Assembly (NCBI GenBank): GCA_016180705.1
Contig: JACPAU010000251.1
Location: 1-6,496, forward strand
Source of the DNA: Candidatus Methylomirabilota bacterium
GTDB lineage: Bacteria > Methylomirabilota > Methylomirabilia > Methylomirabilales > JACPAU01
Length of the DNA stretch: 6,496 nt
Reading direction: 5' to 3'
The notes beneath the pieces were generated by a model. That model made no database searches. It was not told the origin of the DNA and saw only the letters and a program-made list of their open reading frames with translations. Position numbers and translations under genes: made by a program. Below, piece by piece: positions 1-5,694 of the stretch (position 1 is its first letter; each line of letters opens with the position of its first letter).

Positions 1-165
1 GGTCCGGGTCCTGGCGCCGGCGCCGCCCCGGCCCCCGGCCCCCCTGGGGAACCCTCCCGCGGTTCCCCCCATCGGCCCAGCGCCGATGGGACCCCCCTCC
101 GCTACGGGGGCCCTAGGCGGCATCCGGCGCCACCCGGACCTTTTGTCACACAATTTATCTTGTCT
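1..165 (+). repeat. Structured intergenic repeat, copy 1, left end cut by the window edge
   Basis: This copy matches the reverse complement of 1933-2097 at 156 of 165 positions with no gap. It can fold back on itself. Bases 1-9 (GGTCCGGGT) pair with 132-140, 13-20 (GGCGCCGG) with 124-131, 23-27 with 116-120 and 30-36 with 106-112. These stems enclose two side hairpins: 46-53/61-68 (GGGGAACC/GGTTCCCC) and 69-76/83-90 (CCATCGGC/GCCGATGG). An AT-richer tail (141-165) carries TTGTCACACAA. The copy ends about 24 bp past the stop codon of the acyl-CoA ligase gene. The outer arm that copy 2 has beyond its equivalent of base 1 is missing because the window starts here. It has no coding potential. It could be a MITE-like element or a structured 3'-end or terminator element; I do not recognise a named family. 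Confidence 0.85.
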
Positions 166-188
166 CTATTAGGACGTGCCGGCGCGCC

Positions 189-1715
189 TCAGCGGGGCTG
201 GGCCTTCAGCGCCTGCTTGAGGACCTTGCCCGTGGCGTTGCGGGGAAGGGTATCCAGGAAGGTGATCCGCTTGGGCACCTTGAAGGGGGCGAGGCGCTCG
301 CGGAGGTAGCGGAGGAGGTCCGGTGCGGCCGGGCTCTCCCCGGGACGCCGGACCACGAACGCGACCGGTTGCTCCCCCTTGACCGGGTCCGGGAGGCCGA
401 TGACCGCCGCCTCGGCCACCGCGGGGTGGGCCTCCAGCACGGTCTCCACCTCCCGCGGGTACACGTTCAGTCCGCCGACGATGAGCATGTCCTTCTTCCG
501 GTCCACGATCGTCAGGTAGCCCTCCGCGTCGAGGCAGCCGAGGTCTCCCGTGTGGAACCAGCCGTCCCTGAGGACCGCCGCCGTCTCCTCGGGCCGGTTC
601 AGGTAGCCCAGCATCACGTTGGGCCCCTTCGCGATCACCTCCCCCACCTCCCCGACCGGGACCGGCGCTCCCCGCTCGTCCACCACCCGGATCTCGACGC
701 CAGGCAGGGGCAGACCCACCGACCCCACCTTCCGCTTCCCGAAGGGCGGGTTGACCGTGAGGGCCGGCGAGCACTCCGTCGGGCCGTAGCCTTCGTAGAT
801 CGGGATCCCGTACCGCGCCTCGAACCGCCGCAGGACCTCGACCGGTAACGGCGCCCCGCCCGAGACGCACAGCCGGAGCGCGGACAGGTCCGCGGGCACC
901 TCGGGAAGGCTCGCCAGGAGGGCGTACATGGCGGGGACCCCGGCGAAGACCGTGCACCGGCGCGCGCCGAGCGTCCGGAGGAGGGAGTCCGGGGCGAACC
1001 GCGGCTCCACCACCACCGTCGCGCCGATCGAGAGGGGGAAGAGCATCATCACGGTGGCGGCGAAGGAGTGGAAGAGGGGCAGGACGCAGCAGAAGACGTC
1101 CTCGGGTCCGCAGCGGATGACCTGGCCGAACGCGGCGATGTTGGCCAGGATATTGGCGTGGGTGAGCAGAGCCCCCTTCGGCCGCCCGGTGGTGCCGGAC
1201 GTGTACAGGCAGGCGGCCACGGCCGCCGCGGCCGCTGGCGCGGGCGCAAAGGCCGCCCGCCGCCTCCCCTCCGCGAGGGTCAGGTCGGGTCCCACCACCG
1301 TCCCCTCCTCCCCGTCCAGGATCAGCACCCGGGCCCGGCCGGCCGGCTGCCGTCCGGCCGACGCCACCGCCGCCGCGCGCACGGTCGGGGCGAACGCCCG
1401 GACGGTCACCGCGAGCGACGCGCCGGAGTCCTGGAGGAGGTGCCGCACCTCGTCGGGCTTGAAGAGGATATTCGCGGGGACCACCGTCCCCCCGGCCTCC
1501 TGGATGGCGAAGTAGGTGGCGACGAACTCGGGGCCGTTCGGGAGCATCATCACGACCCGCTCGTCCGGGCGCAGACCGCACCCGCGCAGGACGGCGGCCA
1601 GGCTCGCGGCCTCCGCCGCGAGGGCCCCGTAGGTCACGGCCCGGGCGCCGGCGACGATCGCGGCCTTCGCCGGGTGCGCCGCGGCGCTCTGGTGCAGGAG
1701 TTCGGGCAGCGTCAT
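189..1715 (-). CDS. AMP-dependent acyl-CoA ligase (fatty-acid-CoA ligase type)
   Basis: This 508-residue protein is a full-length member of the adenylate-forming (ANL) superfamily. The family activates a carboxylic acid with ATP to an acyl-adenylate and transfers it to coenzyme A. Visible core motifs are the phosphate loop YTSGTTGRPKG (171-181), YEGYGPTECSP (307-317), GWFHTGD (385-391) and the hinge region DRKKDMLIVGGLNVYPREVE (405-424). The C-terminal PRNATGKVLK carries the catalytic lysine K497, so the enzyme looks intact. The segment around LPLFHSFAA (212-220) resembles medium- and long-chain fatty-acyl ligases, but the substrate cannot be read from sequence. There is no signal peptide, so it should be cytoplasmic. 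The ATG start gives the usual family N-terminus (PELLHQSAAAHPAKAAI). No Shine-Dalgarno sequence precedes it and a promoter sits 9 bp upstream. It stands alone between two inverted repeat copies, with no beta-oxidation neighbours in view. Confidence 0.93.
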   Translation of the reverse strand: MTLPELLHQSAAAHPAKAAIVAGARAVTYGALAAEAASLAAVLRGCGLRPDERVVMMLPNGPEFVATYFAIQEAGGTVVPANILFKPDEVRHLLQDSGASLAVTVRAFAPTVRAAAVASAGRQPAGRARVLILDGEEGTVVGPDLTLAEGRRRAAFAPAPAAAAAVAACLYTSGTTGRPKGALLTHANILANIAAFGQVIRCGPEDVFCCVLPLFHSFAATVMMLFPLSIGATVVVEPRFAPDSLLRTLGARRCTVFAGVPAMYALLASLPEVPADLSALRLCVSGGAPLPVEVLRRFEARYGIPIYEGYGPTECSPALTVNPPFGKRKVGSVGLPLPGVEIRVVDERGAPVPVGEVGEVIAKGPNVMLGYLNRPEETAAVLRDGWFHTGDLGCLDAEGYLTIVDRKKDMLIVGGLNVYPREVETVLEAHPAVAEAAVIGLPDPVKGEQPVAFVVRRPGESPAAPDLLRYLRERLAPFKVPKRITFLDTLPRNATGKVLKQALKAQPR

Positions 1716-1931
1716 GGCGGGCGGATGCTACCAGAGGCGCGAAGGGAGGGTCAAGGCTAGTGCCGCCCTCCTGCCGCCGCCCGCCGGGGTGAGCCGCGAC
1801 GCAGCCCTGTCTGGGTATCGGGCGGAGGAGCGGCTCGCCCCGGGAAGAGGGCGGCGGCTCCGAGGGCGCTCGTGATGCTCGTGGAACGTTGGTGTGTGCG
1901 TTACGCAGGGGTCCCTGGACTCACACTGATC
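1716..1931. other. Intergenic region between the acyl-CoA ligase gene and repeat copy 2
   Basis: I see no credible gene in this 216-bp stretch. With repeat copy 2 it makes a 419-bp non-coding gap. It holds the predicted ligase promoter at its left end, a near-palindrome TGCGT-T-ACGCA (1897-1907) that could be an operator, and a weak 5-bp hairpin (CTGGA 1915-1919 with TCCAG 1930-1934) next to the repeat edge. No tRNA-like fold or riboswitch pattern was seen. Confidence 0.5.
1725..1754 (-). promoter_or_regulatory. Predicted sigma-70-type promoter of the acyl-CoA ligase gene
   Basis: On the minus strand a TTGACC -35 box (1749-1754) and a TAGCAT -10 box (1725-1730) are separated by 18 bp. Transcription would start only about 2-3 bases before the ATG at 1715, which fits the lack of a ribosome binding site and predicts a leaderless mRNA. 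The prediction rests on motif matching only. Confidence 0.5.
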
Positions 1932-2121
1932 CAGACGAGATAAGTTGTGTGACAAAAGGTCCGGGTGGCGCCGGATGCCGCCCAGGGCCCCCGTAGCGGA
2001 GGGGGGTCCCATCGGCGTTTCGCCGATGGGGGGAACCACGGGAGGGTTCCCCAAAGGGGCCGGGGGCCGGGGCGGCGCCGGCGCCAGGACCCGGACCTTG
2101 TCACTCTGATTCTGTCGTCTG
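1932..2121 (-). repeat. Structured intergenic repeat, copy 2, apparently complete, inverted relative to copy 1
   Basis: This is the complete-looking copy. The outer arms are CAGACGA (1932-1938) and TCGTCTG (2115-2121). Each lies exactly 11 bases outside the next paired block, TGACAA (1950-1955) and TTGTCA (2098-2103). These are followed inwards by GGTCCGGGT (1958-1966) and ACCCGGACC (2089-2097), so the terminal inverted repeat is about 33-35 bp and imperfect. The interior holds a 10-bp hairpin with a 3-base loop at 2008-2030 and a second 8-bp hairpin at 2030-2052. The element ends 13 bp after the sigma-factor stop codon and lies in the gap before the acyl-CoA ligase gene. It contains no open frame, so any mobility would have to be driven by a transposase elsewhere. 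The exact ends are inferred; only the 165-bp part shared with copy 1 is firm. Confidence 0.83.
2008..2030. other. Perfect 10-bp hairpin inside repeat copy 2
   Basis: CCCATCGGCG at 2008-2017 pairs with CGCCGATGGG at 2021-2030 across a TTT loop. In copy 1 (68-90) the nine outer pairs are kept, but the top pair is lost and the loop is CCAGC. Stem conservation with loop change suggests the fold matters. No run of T follows on either strand, so it is not a textbook intrinsic terminator. It is, however, part of the only strong hairpin structure after the sigma-factor gene. Confidence 0.75.
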
Positions 2122-2134
2122 TATGAGCGGGCGG

Positions 2135-2992
2135 TCAGTTGAGGTAATCCTGGAGCTGGCGGGCCCGGGCGATGAGGCGGAGCTTGCGCTTGGCCTTCTC
2201 CTCGATCTGGCGGACCCGCTCCCGGGAGAGGCGGAGGCGCTTGCCCACCGCCTCCAGCGTCATCGGCTCCTCCTTCCCCATGCCGAACCGGAACTCGATG
2301 ACCTGCCGCTCGCGGGGCGTCAGCTCCCGCAGGAGGCGGTCCACCTCCTCGCGGAAGGACTTCCGGACGAGGTCGAAATCCACGGCCGGCGTCGGCTCCG
2401 CGCCGAGGGGGACCACCTCCCGCCGGTCCTCCATCCCCCTGTCCTCGTCGAGGGAGGACTGGCGCGCGCTGATCCGGAGGATGTCCTCCACCTCCCCCAG
2501 GCTGAGGTTGAGCTGGTCCGCCAGTTCCTGGTCGGTGGGCTCCGCCCCCATCTGCTGCGCCAGCTCGGCCCGGGCCACCCGGAGCTGGCTGGCCAGGCGC
2601 GCCTTGCGGAGCGGCAGGCGCATCGCGCCGCTCCCCCGCGCCAGCGCCTGCATGATCGCCTGCCGGATCCACCAGACCGCGTAGGTGATGAACTTGACGT
2701 TGTAGTCGGCCCGGAACCGCCGCCCGGCCTCGAGCAGCCCCAGGTTGCCCTCGTTGATCAGGTCGAGGAGGGAGAGGCCGCAGCCCTGGTAGTGCATCGC
2801 CACCTTCACCACGAACCGGAGGTTCGCCTCCACCAGCGCCCGCAGGGCCTGCTCGTCCCCCTCCTGGATGCGCTTGGCCAGTTCCAGCTCCCGCTCCTTG
2901 GGGAGGAGCGAGATCCGGACGATGCGCTGCAGGTAGAGCGCCAGCGCGTCGTCCGTGATCTCTTCGTAGAAGTGCGGGGACCGCCGGGGCAT
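2135..2992 (-). CDS. Sigma-70 family RNA polymerase sigma factor (RpoD/RpoS-like, short form)
   Basis: This 285-residue protein directs RNA polymerase to promoters. Region 1.2 lies at about 15-46 (DALALYLQRI...LAKRIQEGD). Region 2 lies at about 50-120 and includes the core-binding and -10 reading parts (DLINEGNLGLLEAGRRF 77-93; FITYAVWWIRQAI 101-113). Region 3 spans about 125-205. Region 4 spans about 218-275, with the -35-reading helix-turn-helix (TLEAVGKRLRLSRERVRQIE, 245-264). All regions look intact. There is no long acidic region 1.1 and no non-conserved insert, so it is much shorter than E. coli RpoD and nearer RpoS or other group 2 factors. The frame stays open far upstream inside htrA, but the ATG at 2992 is chosen because GGAG stands 6 bases before it. 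It lies 11 bp after the htrA stop and is probably co-transcribed. Whether it is the main or an alternative sigma factor is undecided. Confidence 0.93.
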   Translation of the reverse strand: MPRRSPHFYEEITDDALALYLQRIVRISLLPKERELELAKRIQEGDEQALRALVEANLRFVVKVAMHYQGCGLSLLDLINEGNLGLLEAGRRFRADYNVKFITYAVWWIRQAIMQALARGSGAMRLPLRKARLASQLRVARAELAQQMGAEPTDQELADQLNLSLGEVEDILRISARQSSLDEDRGMEDRREVVPLGAEPTPAVDFDLVRKSFREEVDRLLRELTPRERQVIEFRFGMGKEEPMTLEAVGKRLRLSRERVRQIEEKAKRKLRLIARARQLQDYLN

Positions 2993-3003
2993 CGCCTGCT
3001 CCG

Positions 3004-4470
3004 CTAGCCCTTCTCCGGGTGCACCACCACAAACTGGCTCGCCCCGTCCCGCCAGACCCGGAGCAGGAGCCCCCGGTCCCGCGCGCGGCGCGCCGCGGCC
3101 GCGAACTCCCGGCTGTTCCGCACCTTCTGGCGGCCCACCTCCAGGATCACGTCCCCGGGCCTGAGCCCCGTGCGCGCGGCCGGCCCCTCGGGGTCCACCT
3201 CCGCGACCACGACCCCGTCCGCCTCCCTGAGCCCGAACTGCTCGCGCAGCTCGGGACTCAGGTCCTGCACCTTGAACCCGTACCGGCCCGCCGCCCCCGG
3301 CTCCTCGGGGACGGCGGCGGCGACCGGCGCTTCCCCGGGCATCTCCCCGACGGCGAGCACGACCGGCATGTCCCGCCCCTCCCGCCGGACGGTGAGGGTC
3401 ACCTGCCGGCCGGGCGGGACGGCGGCGACGAGCCGCTGGAGCTGGGAGACCCCGGTGACCTTCGTCCCGTCCACCTCCAGGATGACGTCCCCGGCTCGGA
3501 GGCCGCCCTTCTCCGCCGGCCCGTCCTTGAGGACGTTCGCAATCAGGGCGCCCTGGTCCGGCTTGACCCCGAACTGGGCGGCGAGGTCCTCGTTCAGACC
3601 CTGGATCTGCACGCCCAGCCACCCGCGGACGACCCGGCCCTGGGCGATGAGCATGTCCTTGATCCCCTTGGCCATGTTGATCGGGATGGCGAACCCGATC
3701 CCTTGCCCCGCCGCCACGATGGCGGTGTTGATCCCGATGACCTCCCCCCGGACGTTCAGGAGGGGGCCGCCCGAGTTGCCCGGGTTGATGGAGGCGTCGG
3801 TCTGGATGAAGTCCTCGTAGGCGGTGATCCCGACGTTGCTCCGGCCGGTCGCGCTGATGACCCCTACCGTCACCGTCTGGACGAGCCCGAAAGGATTCCC
3901 GATGGCGACCGCCCACTCCCCGATCCGGATCCGGTCGGAGTCCCCGAGGCGGGCCGGGGTGAGCCCAGGCGCGCTCTCGATCCGGATGACCGCCAGGTCC
4001 GTCTTCGGGTCCGTGCCCACGACCTTCGCCTTGAAGGTTCGCTTGTCGGCGAGCGTCACCTGGATCTCCTCGGCCCGCTCGATCACGTGGTTGTTGGTCA
4101 GGATGAAGCCCTGCTGATCCACGATGACCCCCGAGCCGAGGCTGCGGCGTTCCAGGTCGCGCCGCGGCCCCTCCCGGAAGAAGCGCTCGAAGAAGTCTTC
4201 CCCGAAAAAGTCCCGGAACGGCCCGGGCGGCGGCGCCTCCCCGGGCGCGCGGCGGGGCGGCCGGACCTTCTGGGTCGTGTTGATGTTCACGACGGACGGC
4301 TTGACCTGCTCGGCCACCCCGACGAAGGCCTCCTGGATGGCCTGCAGGGTCTCCAGCGCCGGCTTAGCGGCTGCGGCCTGCGGCGGCGCGCCGGCGGGGA
4401 TCCCGAAGGCCACGAGCGCCGCCAGGGCGAGCCCGCCGGGCCGGAGGCAGCGACGGTTCCGATTGCTCAT
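3004..4470 (-). CDS. htrA: Periplasmic serine protease of the HtrA/DegP/DegQ (Do) family
   Basis: This 488-residue protein belongs to a family that degrades or refolds damaged envelope proteins. The N-terminus is a Sec signal peptide: basic residues (RNRRCLRPGG), a hydrophobic core at about 14-25 and a likely cut after the alanine run near 32-35. The trypsin-like domain carries the triad H128 (TNNHVI), D158 (TDLAVI) and S233 (GNSGGPL), so it should be active. A charged, Phe-rich, Pro-containing insert (about 70-108) corresponds to the LA loop of DegP/DegQ. Two PDZ domains follow, at about 282-375 (WLGVQIQ...GDVILEVDG) and 395-482 (GFKVQDL...GDVILEVGR), the usual two-PDZ layout. The ATG at 4470 is preferred over an upstream TTG at 4536. 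It follows an AGGAG/GGAGAGG ribosome site, gives a clean signal peptide and lies after the promoter. The sigma-factor gene follows 11 bp downstream. Confidence 0.96.
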   Translation of the reverse strand: MSNRNRRCLRPGGLALAALVAFGIPAGAPPQAAAAKPALETLQAIQEAFVGVAEQVKPSVVNINTTQKVRPPRRAPGEAPPPGPFRDFFGEDFFERFFREGPRRDLERRSLGSGVIVDQQGFILTNNHVIERAEEIQVTLADKRTFKAKVVGTDPKTDLAVIRIESAPGLTPARLGDSDRIRIGEWAVAIGNPFGLVQTVTVGVISATGRSNVGITAYEDFIQTDASINPGNSGGPLLNVRGEVIGINTAIVAAGQGIGFAIPINMAKGIKDMLIAQGRVVRGWLGVQIQGLNEDLAAQFGVKPDQGALIANVLKDGPAEKGGLRAGDVILEVDGTKVTGVSQLQRLVAAVPPGRQVTLTVRREGRDMPVVLAVGEMPGEAPVAAAVPEEPGAAGRYGFKVQDLSPELREQFGLREADGVVVAEVDPEGPAARTGLRPGDVILEVGRQKVRNSREFAAAARRARDRGLLLRVWRDGASQFVVVHPEKG

Positions 4471-4506
4471 TGCACCTCTCCTTGCCACGCGGGGGATGCG
4501 AAAGCG

Positions 4507-4536
4507 ACCGTACCACACGCTTCGAGAGAGTGTCAA
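4507..4536 (-). promoter_or_regulatory. Predicted sigma-70-type promoter of htrA and the sigma-factor gene
   Basis: The minus strand has a perfect TTGACA -35 box (4531-4536) and, after 18 bp, an extended -10 element TGG-TACGGT (hexamer 4507-4512). The start point would be near 4500, giving a leader of about 30 bases that contains the AGGAG ribosome site of htrA. It sits in the only sizeable gap (96 bp) of the right-hand gene cluster. It looks like a housekeeping or RpoS-type promoter rather than an E. coli sigma-E-type site. The -10 box matches the consensus at only three positions. Confidence 0.6.
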
Positions 4537-4566
4537 CGGAACGGGGGAAAAGGGGAGGGGGGGCGG

Positions 4567-5694
4567 TCAGCGGCCCGGTGGCGGCAGCGCGCGGCTCCCG
4601 TCGAGACGGTACTCGAGTCCCTGCGCCTGGTACCGGAGCGGCTGCCCCCAGGGGTCGCGGAGGGCGCGCGCCGACAGGTAGCCGGCCTCGACCAGGGCCT
4701 CGAGCCGCACCGGCAAGCGCCCCGTGGTGAGGAGGTAGAGGTGCAGGGCGCGCTCCACCCGCCAGAGGTCCGCGTGGAGCTTGTGCTGGCGCAGCCGATC
4801 CCATCCCGCTTCCCCTCCCCCCGCGGAGGGCAGGAGGTGCAGCGGGTCCTGGCGCCAGACCGCGGTCTGCAGGAAGAGGACCGCGGCGACGACCGCCCCG
4901 AGCAGGCCCCGGAGGAGCCAGGCGGGGGTCTCCCGCCGCGCCGGCGCGGCTTCCGCCGCGGCCCGCAGAACCTGCTCGGAGGCGACCACCGTCAGGCTCC
5001 CGTCGGCGATGAGGTCGGCCATGGCCTTGCAGGCGTCGAACTCGCCCAGGCCGCTCAGCTCCGCGATCTCCCGCGCGGTCCCGCTCCCGTCGGCCAGCTC
5101 CAGGACGGTCCGCTCGGCCGGCGTGAGCTTCTCCACGTCCACCGCGCCGAGCCGCTCCTCGTTCTTCCGGACCTTCAGGTCCAGGGAGGGGAGCTGGCGG
5201 TGGATGAGGGGCCACTCGTCCATCTGGCGGATCGCCTCCAGCAGCAGGTTCTCGGTGCTGATCGGATCAATCCGTCCCTGGCTCAGGTCCACCGTCGCCA
5301 GGGCCATGAACTGGTAGCGCCCGTCCCGCCACCGGAAGACCCGGTAGAGGGCCTCCCGCACCTTGGTCTCCACCACGCGCTGCAGGTCGAGCGGCGGGAC
5401 GTCCCCCTGCTTCAGCAGCAGGTAGACGAGACCCTGCTGCGTCTCCCGCCGCTTCCGGGTCAGCTCCTCGACGAGGGTCTGGCTGACGAGCCCGCGCCTG
5501 GCCAGCGCCCGGCCCACCATATCGTCGAAGGCCTCCTCCCCGGGCGTCGCCCAGACCACGTTGCCGTCCACGATGCTCACGGTCAGCGACTCCGACTCCC
5601 GGCTGAGCGTGAGCAGCCCGGTCTTCCTCTGGTAGCCGATGAGCTGGAAGATGTCGGGGAGGTTGAAGTCCTTGAGGGTCCCTTCGAGGGCCAT
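4567..5694 (-). CDS. DUF4388 (PATAN-like) protein with winged helix, one membrane segment and GspG-like C-terminus
   Basis: This 375-residue protein has no known reaction. Residues 1-130 look like DUF4388: MALEGTLKDFNLPDIFQLIG, then KTGLLTLSRE and VDGNVVWATPGEEAF, a domain found in signalling and gliding or adaptor proteins. Residues about 185-238 (LTPAERTVLELADGSGTAREIAELSG...) look like a winged helix of the kind that often follows DUF4388. One membrane segment lies at about 258-279. The tail (about 305-368) resembles the soluble part of the major type II pseudopilin GspG: ALHLYLLTTGRLPVRLEALV, then GYLSARALRDPWGQPLRYQ and YRLDG. There is no prepilin-peptidase site in front of the membrane helix, so it is not a normal pilin. 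The predicted topology is N-terminal part in the cytoplasm and tail outside. The ATG shares one base with the upstream stop (TGATG), and a weak AAGG lies 10 bases before it. Domain names are from memory of motifs and not searched. Confidence 0.78.
   Translation of the reverse strand: MALEGTLKDFNLPDIFQLIGYQRKTGLLTLSRESESLTVSIVDGNVVWATPGEEAFDDMVGRALARRGLVSQTLVEELTRKRRETQQGLVYLLLKQGDVPPLDLQRVVETKVREALYRVFRWRDGRYQFMALATVDLSQGRIDPISTENLLLEAIRQMDEWPLIHRQLPSLDLKVRKNEERLGAVDVEKLTPAERTVLELADGSGTAREIAELSGLGEFDACKAMADLIADGSLTVVASEQVLRAAAEAAPARRETPAWLLRGLLGAVVAAVLFLQTAVWRQDPLHLLPSAGGGEAGWDRLRQHKLHADLWRVERALHLYLLTTGRLPVRLEALVEAGYLSARALRDPWGQPLRYQAQGLEYRLDGSRALPPPGR

Noticed and set aside
1..165. CRISPR repeat, tRNA or riboswitch as explanation of the repeat
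   Set aside because: There are no spaced short direct repeats, no tRNA arms or CCA end, and no known aptamer pattern. The inverted two-copy arrangement does not fit these classes.
143..172. Outward promoter TTGTCA-N18-TATTAG at the end of repeat copy 1, pointing antisense into the ligase gene
   Set aside because: The -10 box lies in flanking DNA and has no counterpart at copy 2. With one example and moderate matches it could be chance.
169..1581. 470-residue minus-strand open frame inside the acyl-CoA ligase gene
   Set aside because: It is out of frame with the ligase and rich in Arg/Gly/Pro, with no motifs. The ligase frame has every ANL motif.
2135..3916. 593-residue form of the sigma factor extending back through htrA
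   Set aside because: The extension is a Gly/Arg-rich shadow of htrA. The real sigma domain starts at the ATG at 2992, which has a ribosome site.
4468..4536. TTG start at 4536 for HtrA, adding 22 residues
   Set aside because: That TTG is the first half of the TTGACA -35 box, and the addition would bury the signal peptide. The ATG at 4470 has AGGAG.
4540..4566. C/T-rich tract after the DUF4388 gene as a terminator
   Set aside because: No hairpin precedes it. It is only a pyrimidine run on the coding strand, so transcription may continue into htrA.
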